DNA of 64,000 nucleotides, from NCBI GenBank assembly GCA_029212415.1, contig JARGOF010000002.1, positions 258,877 to 322,876 of the forward strand, in the 5' to 3' direction. This DNA is from Rhizobiaceae bacterium. GTDB taxonomy: Bacteria > Pseudomonadota > Alphaproteobacteria > Rhizobiales > Rhizobiaceae. A model generated the notes under the pieces. It saw nothing but the letters and a program-made list of their open reading frames with translations, did not search any database and was not told the origin of the DNA. The stretch's first letter is position 1, and each line of letters opens with the position of its first letter. Shown here one piece after another: positions 18,226 through 26,819 of this stretch. A program made the position numbers and the translations under genes.

Positions 18226-18248
18226 CCGCCGGGATGTCATCCCGGCGG
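18226..18248 (+). promoter_or_regulatory. Intercistronic stem-loop between dctP and dctQ
   Basis: A perfect ten-base GC-rich stem (18226-18235 with 18239-18248) and a 3-base loop, without a real T tract. It probably protects or partly terminates the message so that the binding protein is made in excess over the permease. Confidence 0.65.
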
Positions 18249-18287
18249 CACCTGAACGACTTTTCCTGCATCAACAATGGAATGCAT

Positions 18288-18851
18288 ATGGGACAGGCTT
18301 TTGAAACTGCACAGCGCGTCATTGATCGCGTGACAATGGCACTCAATGTCGTCGGCACATTGCTGATTCTCGCCCTGATGTTGCTGATCAATGGTGACGT
18401 TCTTGGTCGTGGGCTGTTTGACGCGCCGATTTCGGGCGTGCCGGAACTCGTCAGCATGTCGATTGTCGCAATTGTCTTTCTGCAGGTCGGCCAGGCCTTT
18501 CGCATGGGCCGTTTCACCCGCACCGACGCCTTGATCAGCGGTCTTTCCCGCTCGGCTCCGCGGGTACGGGCATTTCTGGAAATGATCTATTGCAGCGCCG
18601 GACTGGGCATTGTTCTGGTGCTGCTGCAAGCCAGTTACCCGCTCTTTCAAAAATCATGGGATCGCGGCACCTATGTGGGCACTGTCGGCGATTTCATTGC
18701 GCCAATCTGGCCGGTGAAACTGACCATTCTGGTCGGCTGCACCATTCTTGTCCTGCAACTCTTCATGGCTGTGATCCGCTCTTTGATGCTCGTGTGGTCC
18801 GGAAGTCCTGAGCAAACGGTGGATGGAGTGAACCCAAATGACGCCCTTTGA
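18288..18851 (+). CDS. dctQ: TRAP transporter small permease DctQ
   Basis: About 187 residues with four predicted membrane helices (for example VVGTLLILALMLLINGDVLGRGLF and LVSMSIVAIVFLQVGQAFRMGRF). It carries the conserved xxDVLGRxLF and QAxRxGRF-like DctQ motifs. It couples the binding protein to the large permease. ATG codons at 18282 and 18288 are both possible, with GGAA just upstream. The 3' end overlaps dctM by 14 bases, so the two are translationally coupled. Confidence 0.88.
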   Translation: MGQAFETAQRVIDRVTMALNVVGTLLILALMLLINGDVLGRGLFDAPISGVPELVSMSIVAIVFLQVGQAFRMGRFTRTDALISGLSRSAPRVRAFLEMIYCSAGLGIVLVLLQASYPLFQKSWDRGTYVGTVGDFIAPIWPVKLTILVGCTILVLQLFMAVIRSLMLVWSGSPEQTVDGVNPNDAL

Positions 18852-20151
18852 AATAGGCATGGCCGCATTGTTGGTGATGGTGGTGCTGGTCTATGTCGGC
18901 ATGTATGTGCCACTGGCGCTGATGCTGGTCTCCTACGGCGCCGTCTGGATGATCAAGGGATCACCGGTGCTCGCCGGAAAACTCCTGGCGCTCGCCGCAT
19001 CCGAAACCATATCAAGCTACTTTTTTGGCGTCGTGCCGCTCTTCGTTCTGATGGGCTATATCGTCTCCGTGACGGGGATGGGACGTGACGCTTTCGATGT
19101 CGCCAACCAGATGTTCAGGCGGGTACGCGGCGGCCTTGGGATAGGAACGGTCGGGGCCAATGCGATCTTCGCGGCCATCACCGGCATTTCCATTGCATCT
19201 GCGGCCGTATTCACCCGTATTGCAGTGCCCGAAATGGTGCGCCACGGCTATACCAAACGGTTTTCCGTCGGTGTCGTCGCCGGCTCCTCGGTTCTGGGCA
19301 TGCTCATCCCGCCCAGCCTGCTGCTGATCCTTTACGGGCTGCTGACAGAGCAATCGGTTGGCGATCTGTTTATTGCCGGCATCATTCCAGGCCTGTTGCT
19401 GGCGCTGGTCTTTGGTCTTGGCGTCTATGCCATGGCACGTTTCTGGCCAGGTTTTGTCGGTGAGAACCTGTCCCATGACGACGAAGCGTCGCTCAGTTCC
19501 ACAGAAATGCTCCAGAAAGGCCTGCCGATTGCCGCGCTGATCATTCTGGTTCTGGGTGGGCTCTATGCCGGCTGGTTTACCCCGATTGAAGCCGGTGCGG
19601 TTGGCTGTATGGGGGCCATCATCATTGGTCTTTTGCGACGCTCGCTGAGCTGGAAGGATTTCTGGAGTGTGCTGACTGACACCGGGCTGGTGACGGCATC
19701 GGTGTGTTTCCTCATCATCGCTGCGCAAATGTATTCGCGCATGCTCGCCCTGTCCGGTGCACCGGGGGAGTTCGGCCAGTTTGTGGCGACAGCCGATATA
19801 GGCTTTTGGGGTGTGGTGCTGGCCTATGTCCTGCTGGTGATTGCCATGGGCACGATACTGGATTCATCCTCCATCATGCTGATCCTGGTTCCCTTGATGC
19901 TGCCGGTCCTCCAGCCGATGAATATTGATCTGATCTGGTTCGGAATTGTCACTGTCCTGGCGGTGGAGATAGGTCTGTTGACGCCACCATTCGGGCTGTC
20001 GGTTTTCGTTATAAAATCCACGCTGAATGATGATTCCATATCGCTTGGCGACATTTTTATCGGGGCAGCTCCCTTTGCCCTGATGATGCTTTTTGTTCTG
20101 GCGCTGGTTCTGGTGTTCCCGGTTCTGGCAACCTTTCCTCTGGGCTACTGA
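18838..20151 (+). CDS. dctM: TRAP transporter large permease DctM
   Basis: The 437-residue sodium-coupled transport channel with about 12 membrane helices. Family motifs are visible: GMYVPLALML near the start, VPLFVLMGYIVSVTGMGRDAFD, IFAAITGISIASAAVFTRIAVPEM, VVAGSSVLGMLIPPSLLLILYG and EIGLLTPPFGLSVFVIK. It overlaps dctQ and is followed after 12 bases by the cyclase gene, so importer and catabolic enzymes form one operon. Confidence 0.94.
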   Translation: MTPFEIGMAALLVMVVLVYVGMYVPLALMLVSYGAVWMIKGSPVLAGKLLALAASETISSYFFGVVPLFVLMGYIVSVTGMGRDAFDVANQMFRRVRGGLGIGTVGANAIFAAITGISIASAAVFTRIAVPEMVRHGYTKRFSVGVVAGSSVLGMLIPPSLLLILYGLLTEQSVGDLFIAGIIPGLLLALVFGLGVYAMARFWPGFVGENLSHDDEASLSSTEMLQKGLPIAALIILVLGGLYAGWFTPIEAGAVGCMGAIIIGLLRRSLSWKDFWSVLTDTGLVTASVCFLIIAAQMYSRMLALSGAPGEFGQFVATADIGFWGVVLAYVLLVIAMGTILDSSSIMLILVPLMLPVLQPMNIDLIWFGIVTVLAVEIGLLTPPFGLSVFVIKSTLNDDSISLGDIFIGAAPFALMMLFVLALVLVFPVLATFPLGY

Positions 20152-20163
20152 CGGAGATAAATC

Positions 20164-20946
20164 ATGCCGCGTAGAATAGTTGACCTGTCTGTGGCTCTGG
20201 AAGTCGGCATTGCGTCGGATCCACCCCCGATGTTTCCGCAAATCGACTACCTGGACCATCAATCGACTGCCGAACAGGTCGCAAGTTACTTTCCCGGATT
20301 GAAAACGGAAGACCTGCCGGGCGGTGAGGGCTGGGCCGTTGAGCAATTGCGCATCACGACCCACAATGGAACCCATCTCGACGCGCCCTACCACTTCCAT
20401 TCGACCATGAACAATGGCGAGCGGGCGATCACCATAGATGAAGTGCCTCTGGACTGGTGTTTTCAAAGGGGGGTCAAACTTGATTTTCGCCATTTTGCCG
20501 ATGGCTATGTTGTGACGGCCAGTGATGTGGAGGCAGAGCTTGCCCGCATCAATCATCAACTCCAGCCGCTGGACATCGTTCTGGTCAATACGGCTGCGGG
20601 CGCTCGCTATGGCCATGCGGACTATGTCTCAACGGGCTGCGGCATGGGGCGCGAGGCAACGCTCTATCTGCTTGAGCGTGGCGTGCGTGTCACCGGCACG
20701 GATGCCTGGAGCTGGGATGCGCCCTTTGTTCATACGGCACAGGAATTCCAGAAAACCCATGATGCCAGTCTCATCTGGGAAGGTCACCGGGCGGGCATGG
20801 AAATCGGTTATTGCCATATCGAAAAACTGGCGAATCTCGAGACTTTGCCGGCCACCGGTTATGAGGTTTCGTGTTTTCCATACAAAATCAAGGGCGCATC
20901 GGCGGGCTTCACCCGTGCAGTCGCCATTTTCCAGGATGAGGAATAA
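20164..20946 (+). CDS. Cyclase family protein (kynurenine-formamidase-like metal hydrolase)
   Basis: A 260-residue member of the cyclase/KynB fold, whose characterised members hydrolyse amides, formamides or lactones such as N-formylkynurenine or isatin. The metal-binding signature HxGTHxDxPxH is present as HNGTHLDAPYHF, and a second conserved patch reads YVSTGCGMGREATLYLLERGVRVTGTDAWSWD. A GGAG site precedes the ATG. The downstream BKACE gene starts three bases after its stop. The most likely job is opening or hydrolysing the imported compound to a beta-keto acid. The substrate cannot be read from sequence. Confidence 0.88.
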   Translation: MPRRIVDLSVALEVGIASDPPPMFPQIDYLDHQSTAEQVASYFPGLKTEDLPGGEGWAVEQLRITTHNGTHLDAPYHFHSTMNNGERAITIDEVPLDWCFQRGVKLDFRHFADGYVVTASDVEAELARINHQLQPLDIVLVNTAAGARYGHADYVSTGCGMGREATLYLLERGVRVTGTDAWSWDAPFVHTAQEFQKTHDASLIWEGHRAGMEIGYCHIEKLANLETLPATGYEVSCFPYKIKGASAGFTRAVAIFQDEE

Positions 20947-20949
20947 ATC

Positions 20950-21888
20950 ATGGCTCGTAAAATGAAGAAAGTCATCATCACCTGTGCCGTCACAGGTGGT
21001 GTACACACCCCGACCATGTCGGATGCATTACCGGTGACACCCGATGAAATTGCCCAGCAATCAATCGATGCGGCGGAAGCCGGCGCTTCCATCATCCATC
21101 TGCATGCCCGCAATCCCGAAGACGGTCGTCCGACACCGGATCCAGCCGTCTTCATGCAGTTTCTGCCGCGCATCAAACAGGCCACCAATGCCGTGATCAA
21201 CATCACCACGGGTGGCGGTCTGGGCATGACGGTCGAGGAACGGCTGGCGGCTCCACTGCTGGCGGAGCCGGAAATGTGTTCCCTGAACATGGGCTCGATG
21301 AATTTTTCACTGCACCCGCTCGCGGCCAAATATCCGAGCTTCAAACATGACTGGGAAAAACCCTTTCTGGAAGGCAGTGAGGATTTCATCTTCCGCAACA
21401 CATTTCGTGACATTCGCGCCATCCTGCAGCACCTGGGAGAGGGATGTGGCACGCGTTTCGAACATGAATGTTATGATATCGGTCATCTCTACAATCTTGC
21501 CCATTTCGTCGATGCCGGTCTGATCAAACCGCCCTTTCTGGTCCAGTCAATCTTCGGGATCCTGGGCGGCATCGGCGCCGATATGGAAAATGTCCTGTTC
21601 ATGAAGCAGACGGCAGACCGGCTGTTTGGCGACGATTATGTCTGGTCCGTGCTGGCAGCCGGACGCTTCCAGATGCCCTTTGTCACACAGGCCGCCATGC
21701 TGGGCGGCAATGTCCGTGTCGGACTGGAGGATTCGCTCAATATCGGGCGCGGTGAACTGGCGACGTCCAATGCACAGCAGGTCAGAAAAATAAGAACCAT
21801 TCTGGAGGAACTGGGCATGGAAATAGCATCACCCGATGATGCCCGTGACATTCTCCAACTCAAGGGCGGTGACCGGGTCAAATTCTGA
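20950..21888 (+). CDS. Beta-keto acid cleavage enzyme (BKACE, DUF849)
   Basis: A 312-residue TIM-barrel zinc enzyme. The family converts a beta-keto acid plus acetyl-CoA into acetoacetate and a new acyl-CoA, as Kce does with 3-keto-5-aminohexanoate. Zinc-ligand motifs are visible: IIHLHARNPEDGRP near residue 50 and the downstream FEHECYDIGHL with its active-site glutamate. VRVGLEDSLNIGRGELA is the conserved C-terminal loop. It is part of the TetR-TRAP-cyclase operon. A second, shorter BKACE lies at 34000-34776. Confidence 0.92.
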   Translation: MARKMKKVIITCAVTGGVHTPTMSDALPVTPDEIAQQSIDAAEAGASIIHLHARNPEDGRPTPDPAVFMQFLPRIKQATNAVINITTGGGLGMTVEERLAAPLLAEPEMCSLNMGSMNFSLHPLAAKYPSFKHDWEKPFLEGSEDFIFRNTFRDIRAILQHLGEGCGTRFEHECYDIGHLYNLAHFVDAGLIKPPFLVQSIFGILGGIGADMENVLFMKQTADRLFGDDYVWSVLAAGRFQMPFVTQAAMLGGNVRVGLEDSLNIGRGELATSNAQQVRKIRTILEELGMEIASPDDARDILQLKGGDRVKF

Positions 21889-21912
21889 TCAGGGCAAGTG
21901 AAAGGTACGACA

Positions 21913-22401
21913 ATGACACAGATGCCAGCCGAGGCGATTGTCCAGTTTGACTGTCATGGCACCGCCGTTGGAAAAATGCGCAATGAACTTGACATTCACA
22001 TGGTGCAGCCGTCTGAAGAACATTTTCAGATGGCCAGTGACGAAGGCCCGTTCCACGGCGGGGACGCCACCGCACCGCCGCCGCTGGCCCTGTTTGTCGG
22101 CGCTCTGACCGGTTGCATCATGACCCAGATAAGGGCCTTTGCAAAACGCCTTGGTGTGACGCTGAATGATCTGCAGGTGGACACGCGGGTGCAGTGGAAC
22201 TGGAAAGCCGTCGGGCGTGTCTATGAAACGGCGCCCCGGAGCTTTGAGATTGATGTGACGATTGACAGCCCCGATTCCATCGAAAAGGTGCTGGAACTGG
22301 TCGAAACGGCCAAAAAAGGTTGTTTCCTCGAGCAGACCCTTGGTGTCAAAAACACCATCCACCACCGCATCAAGACAGCCGACGGGTGGCTTGACGCTTG
22401 A
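21913..22401 (+). CDS. OsmC family protein
   Basis: A 162-residue OsmC/Ohr-fold protein. The two redox cysteines used for organic hydroperoxide reduction are present, in GALTGCIMTQIRAFAKRLG and KKGCFLEQTL. The start is the ATG at 21913, with AAAGG eight bases upstream. The frame also opens at a GTG at 21898. It is the last gene of the TRAP/BKACE operon, 24 bases after the BKACE stop. It may act as a peroxidase or as a small-thiol or acyl-hydrolase-like helper. Operon membership suggests a role beyond general stress. Confidence 0.85.
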   Translation: MTQMPAEAIVQFDCHGTAVGKMRNELDIHMVQPSEEHFQMASDEGPFHGGDATAPPPLALFVGALTGCIMTQIRAFAKRLGVTLNDLQVDTRVQWNWKAVGRVYETAPRSFEIDVTIDSPDSIEKVLELVETAKKGCFLEQTLGVKNTIHHRIKTADGWLDA

Positions 22402-22440
22402 TAGCAAAGATCGGCCATAGACATCGATCTTCGGGATAGG

Positions 22441-22469
22441 CCCTGACACGCAGAGCCTACCGGTCAGGG
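22441..22469. terminator. Hairpin between convergent OsmC and UspA genes
   Basis: The seven-base arms CCCTGAC (22441-22447) and GTCAGGG (22463-22469) surround a 15-base loop. The position between converging genes suggests a termination structure, but there is no T tract. Confidence 0.35.
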
Positions 22470-22491
22470 CGAGAGTGTTTGCCGGTTGGTA

Positions 22492-22923
22492 TCAGTCTCG
22501 AACAACCAGGACCGACTGCTGCGCGTGCCGCACGACACGGGCCGCATTGGGGCCCAACAGATAATCCTTCAAAGCCGGTCGGTGTGACCCGATGACAATG
22601 AGATCGGCTTTGCACTGCTTGGCCGCCTCGAGGATCTCCTCGTAGATATTGCCATGGGCAACGATATGCTGGAGGCGAATGCCTTCAGGCACGTGTTTGC
22701 CGGTAAATTCATGCAAGGCCGCTGTTGCCTGCTGGATCATGCTGGATTCGTGGTTCTCGGGAAAATAGGTCCCGACAACACTCAAACCATAATCGGGAAC
22801 CACGCAGACCACGTGCAGGCTGTTTACATCATCCATGACTTCAAGCGCCGCCTTGACAACGCGAACGGATGAATCCTCATCTTTCAGGTCAATGGTTGCA
22901 AGGATATGTTTGAACATATGCAT
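22492..22923 (-). CDS. Universal stress protein (UspA family), TRAP-associated
   Basis: A 143-residue cytosolic protein with the Usp fold. The start MFKHILATIDLKDEDSSV and the ATP-binding tail VIGSHRPALKDYLLGPNAARVVRHAQQSVLVVRD (a G-2x-G-9x-G/S-type region) are visible. It lies four bases after the TRAP permease stop and shares its operon, like TeaD in the ectoine TRAP locus, where the Usp modulates transport. GGGAG precedes the first ATG, and a second in-frame ATG lies two codons later. Confidence 0.92.
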   Translation of the reverse strand: MHMFKHILATIDLKDEDSSVRVVKAALEVMDDVNSLHVVCVVPDYGLSVVGTYFPENHESSMIQQATAALHEFTGKHVPEGIRLQHIVAHGNIYEEILEAAKQCKADLIVIGSHRPALKDYLLGPNAARVVRHAQQSVLVVRD

Positions 22924-22927
22924 GGAC

Positions 22928-25753
22928 TTATACTCCCTGTTGGGCTGTTTGCGGTCCAGCTGTATCCCGCCGCCGCCGCTGCAGGAAAAAGATCAGACCC
23001 AGCAACGCAAGGGCCGGAATGAAGAACAATGTCTTGGGCGGTTGATTGGTTGGAATGAGAACCTGTGTCACCACCTGATCAAATTCAAACCCGGCTGCCT
23101 GCGCCTTTGAATCATAGGCGGCATTGTCGACAATCATCTTGCCGTCATCCTCAAGCAGTTCGAGCCCGTAGGCTTCCAGTCTTTCTGCCCCTGTGGGCTC
23201 GTCACCGACTTCAATTTCCATGGTCAGGGTGATTGGATCTCCGACACTGTCGAAGCCATCAACGATGACCCGGACATCGCTGCCCGGCTCCACCTTGCCA
23301 ACAGCATCTGCAAAGGCGATCGGGTCGACATTGCTATAGGGCGCATAGGTGTAATCCATCCAGAATCCTGGCCTGAAGAGTGTAAAGGCGATCAATATGA
23401 GCGCAATGGATTCCCATACGCGCGAGCGCACAATGAAAAAGCCTTGCGTCCCGGCGGTAAAGATCAGAAGCGCCGCCGTCGCCGTGATGAAGACGAACAC
23501 ACCTTGCGCCCAGGTCACATCAATCAGCAGCAGATCGGTGTTGAAGATGAACAGGAATGGCAAAAGCGCCGTGCGCATCGAATAGAAGAACGCAATGAAG
23601 CCGGTTCGTATGGGATCCCCCCCGGAGACCGCGGCCGCCGCAAAGGAGGCCAGTCCGACAGGTGGCGTCACATCCGCCATGATCCCAAAATAGAAGACAA
23701 AAAGATGCACCGCGATCAGTGGCACGATCAGGCCGTTTTGTTGCCCGAGAGCCACGATGACCGGTGCCAGCAAGGATGAGACGACAATATAGTTGGCTGT
23801 TGTCGGCAGGCCCATGCCCAAAATCAGGCTGAGGATGGCCGTGAAGATGAGGATCAGCATGATTTGACCCTGCGACAGAAACTCGACCAGCGCCGCCAGA
23901 ACAGCGCCGACACCCGTTTGGGAAACGGCCCCAACGATGATGCCGGCAGCGGCAGTTGCAATGCCGATGCCTATCATGTTGCGCGCGCCGGCGATCATGC
24001 CGTCAATCAGTTCATTGAAGCCCTGATTGAACGTGCCGGCCTGTGGCTCTCCGCGGAACCGCGCAAAGAGGGAGCGCTGGGTCAGCAGGATGAATATCAT
24101 GAAGGCCGTCGCCCAGAAGGCAGACAGGGATGGGGACAATCGTTCCACCATCAGGCACCAGATCAGCACGAGAACGGGCAGCAGGAAGTGCAGCCCGGAT
24201 TTGACCGTTGGTCCGGCTTCAGGAAGCCGCACAACGGGTTCATTCGGATCGTCGAGTTCCAGGTCGGGATAGGCTGAACAGAACTTGATCAGGCCCACAT
24301 AGGTCAGGCCGAGCAAAGCAGCGATTACCCAGGGCGTTGCTTCGCCTGCATAGGTGCCGAGTGTCTGCACCAGATAGAATACGCCGAAGGCGCAAATCAC
24401 TGTCAGACCCAGAACCAGGCCGCCGGTTGAAATGACCTGTGCTCTCTTGTCCGCCGTCAGCCGCGTGTTCAATACCGCAAAAAAGGCAAAGACCAGACCA
24501 AGCACAATGGCCACCGCAAGCAGCTTGCTGTCGGCGGCCTGCAGCGCCTGAAACATCTGGAAGAGATAGTAGATGGCACTGGCAGCAGCCATGATGACCG
24601 CCATGGTGATGCCGAAGGAAATCAGACCCCATTTCAGCGGCTTGGGCTCGTTGGCGCGGGGCAGACCGGCCATGCCCATCTTTTTGGCTTCCAGGTGTAC
24701 GATGTAAACAAGAGCGATGTAGGAGATGATGGCCGGAAGGAAGGCGTGTTTGACCACCTCGAAATAGGAAATGCCGATATATTCAACCATCAGGAAGGCG
24801 GCTGCACCCATCACCGGCGGCATGATCTGCCCGTTGACGGATGACGCGACTTCGACGGCACCGGCCTTTTCGGCACTGAAGCCGACGCGGCGCATCATCG
24901 GGATTGTGAATGTGCCCGTTGTCACCACATTGGCGATGGATGAGCCGGAAATCAGGCCTGTCATGCCGGAGGCAACCACTGCGGCCTTTGCCGGTCCGCC
25001 ACTGTAATGGCCCATCAGTGAGAACGCGACCTTGATGAAATAATTGCCTGCGCCCGCCTTGTCGAGCAAAGCGCCAAACAGAACGAACAGAAAGACAAGA
25101 TCGGTGGAAACACCCAGCGCTATGCCGAAGACGCCTTCGGTCGAGAGCCATTGATGATAGGCGACAGCGTTGAAACTCGCGCCTTTCCAGGCAAGGATAC
25201 CTGGCGCGTAGGGCCCCAGAAATGTGTAGCCAAGAAAGACAATGGCGACCACCATCAAGGGGGGGCCCAGTGCTCTGCGCGTGGCCTCCAGCAGAAGAAT
25301 GATGCCAATCACGGAAACAACGACATCCATGCTGTTGGGATTGGCCGGCCTGTCAGACAGGCGCGTGCCCATCAGGTTCTTGACGATTTCCGTGTCGAAA
25401 AAAAACAGATAGAGCGAGCATAATGTTGCAATTATCGCCAGGATCCAGTCCATGGACGGAATGGTTCTGCGCGGTGAATTTTTGAAAGCCGGGAAAGCCA
25501 GATAGGCAAGAAACAGCGCAAATGCCAGATGGATGGGGCGCGCTTCGCCGCTGGAAAAGACACCGAAACCGGTTGTATAGGGCAGGGGGGAAGCGATCCA
25601 GACCTGAAATATTGACCAGACAAGGGCGACGCCCGCTATCAGCAGGGCGACATTGCGGTTGGATGGATTGCGGCCACCGGTATCGGATGAGGCAACCAGA
25701 TCTTCCAGTTCAGCGTCGCTCAGTTTTGCTGCGTTCGCATTGCTGTCGGACAT
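22928..25753 (-). CDS. TRAP transporter fused permease (4TM-12TM, TAXI type)
   Basis: A 941-residue inner-membrane protein joining the small and large TRAP permease subunits. Helices in the first ~250 residues form the DctQ-like part. The DctM-like part contains SLMGHYSGGPAKAAVVASGMTGLISGSSIANVVTTGTFTIPMM, a hallmark of fused TAXI permeases, and LILGMGLPTTANYIVVSSLLAPV. A DUF3394-like C-terminal segment (VDGFDSVGDPITLTMEIEVG) is followed by a last helix. It follows the TAXI binding-protein gene and precedes UspA. Its binding-protein gene is frameshifted, so transport may be impaired. Confidence 0.95.
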   Translation of the reverse strand: MSDSNANAAKLSDAELEDLVASSDTGGRNPSNRNVALLIAGVALVWSIFQVWIASPLPYTTGFGVFSSGEARPIHLAFALFLAYLAFPAFKNSPRRTIPSMDWILAIIATLCSLYLFFFDTEIVKNLMGTRLSDRPANPNSMDVVVSVIGIILLLEATRRALGPPLMVVAIVFLGYTFLGPYAPGILAWKGASFNAVAYHQWLSTEGVFGIALGVSTDLVFLFVLFGALLDKAGAGNYFIKVAFSLMGHYSGGPAKAAVVASGMTGLISGSSIANVVTTGTFTIPMMRRVGFSAEKAGAVEVASSVNGQIMPPVMGAAAFLMVEYIGISYFEVVKHAFLPAIISYIALVYIVHLEAKKMGMAGLPRANEPKPLKWGLISFGITMAVIMAAASAIYYLFQMFQALQAADSKLLAVAIVLGLVFAFFAVLNTRLTADKRAQVISTGGLVLGLTVICAFGVFYLVQTLGTYAGEATPWVIAALLGLTYVGLIKFCSAYPDLELDDPNEPVVRLPEAGPTVKSGLHFLLPVLVLIWCLMVERLSPSLSAFWATAFMIFILLTQRSLFARFRGEPQAGTFNQGFNELIDGMIAGARNMIGIGIATAAAGIIVGAVSQTGVGAVLAALVEFLSQGQIMLILIFTAILSLILGMGLPTTANYIVVSSLLAPVIVALGQQNGLIVPLIAVHLFVFYFGIMADVTPPVGLASFAAAAVSGGDPIRTGFIAFFYSMRTALLPFLFIFNTDLLLIDVTWAQGVFVFITATAALLIFTAGTQGFFIVRSRVWESIALILIAFTLFRPGFWMDYTYAPYSNVDPIAFADAVGKVEPGSDVRVIVDGFDSVGDPITLTMEIEVGDEPTGAERLEAYGLELLEDDGKMIVDNAAYDSKAQAAGFEFDQVVTQVLIPTNQPPKTLFFIPALALLGLIFFLQRRRRDTAGPQTAQQGV

Positions 25754-25812
25754 TCGACCACCCCCGGTGATTATGATTTGGATCAGGATTCAGAATTGGC
25801 AAACAAATGGAT

Positions 25813-25836
25813 GAGGGCGGCACATCAGCCGCCCTC
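25813..25836 (-). promoter_or_regulatory. Intercistronic stem-loop between TAXI binding protein and permease
   Basis: A perfect nine-base stem (25813-25821 with 25828-25836) and a six-base loop lie 15 bases after the binding-protein stop. There is no full T tract, so it is an attenuator or stabiliser rather than a full terminator. Confidence 0.65.
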
Positions 25837-25850
25837 AAAACAGGGTTGGA

Positions 25851-26803
25851 TTACATCCAGCCACGTTCCTTGTAATATTTGACAGCACCGTCATGCATCG
25901 GCGCAGACAGATTTTTCTTGATCATGTCTTCTTCCTTGAGATTTGCAAATGCCGGGTGCATTTTCTTGAACCGGCCAAAATTCTCAAAGACAGCCTTGGT
26001 GATCTCGTAGACGATCTCTTCGGATGTTGCTGTTGACGATACGAATGTTGCCCCGACACCGAACGTCGTGACATCCTCATCCGTGCCGGTATACATTCCG
26101 CCAGGAATGGTCGCGACCGCATAGAAATCGTTTTCGTCGACAAGCTTCTGTGAAGCCTCGTTGTTGACATTGATCAGTTTGGATTCACACGAGGTTGTTG
26201 CTTCCTTGATCGAGCCATTTGGATGATTGCATCGACCTTGTTGTCGCAAAGGGCTGCTGCCTGCTCTGAAGACTTGAGTTCGGACGCCAGGGCGAAATCG
26301 TCCATCGTCCAGCCCATTTCCTTCATCAGCACTTCCATCGTACCGCGCTGGCCCGATCCCGGATCACCAACATTGACACGTTTGCCCTTCAGGTCATCAA
26401 AGGAATTGATGCCGGAATCAGCCCGTGCCACCACCGTGAAAGGTTCCTGGTGCACGGAAAAGACTGCACGCAGGCCTTCAAATTTGCCGTCCGGAAACTG
26501 GTCCGGTGCGGTGCCGTTGTAAGCATGATACTGCCAGTCGGACTGGGCGACGCCGAGATCAAGATCCCCTGCGCGGATGCCATTAATATTGGCAACCGAT
26601 CCGCCTGTCGTGTGCGTGCATTTGATTTCGTGGTCTTTCGAACCACGGTTTACCAGCCGACAGATGGCGCCACCAACCTGATAGTATACGCCGGTTTGAC
26701 CACCAGTTCCGATGGTAACGAACTTTTCTTCGGCAATTGCGCCACCACTTCCAATCAGTGTGAGCGCCATGGCTGTTCCAGCCACCATACTACGTAAAAA
26801 CAT
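25851..26803 (-). pseudogene. TAXI family TRAP substrate-binding protein, frameshifted
   Basis: Two overlapping frames together encode one TAXI binding protein of the normal ~320 residues. The 5' part (26803 to 26174) has a signal peptide (ending GGAIAEE) and VTIGTGGQTGVYYQVGGAICRL, and runs to CDNKVDAII before leaving frame. The 3' part resumes as HPNGSIKEATTSCESKLI and ends YYKERGWM at 25851. Family members read VDAI-x-x-VGHPNG without a break, so about five residues plus one base are missing near 26220-26225, where CATCCA sits. GGAG precedes the ATG. It is either a real inactivating deletion or an assembly/sequencing error. Confidence 0.88.
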
Positions 26804-26819
26804 TAAAAATACTCCATGT

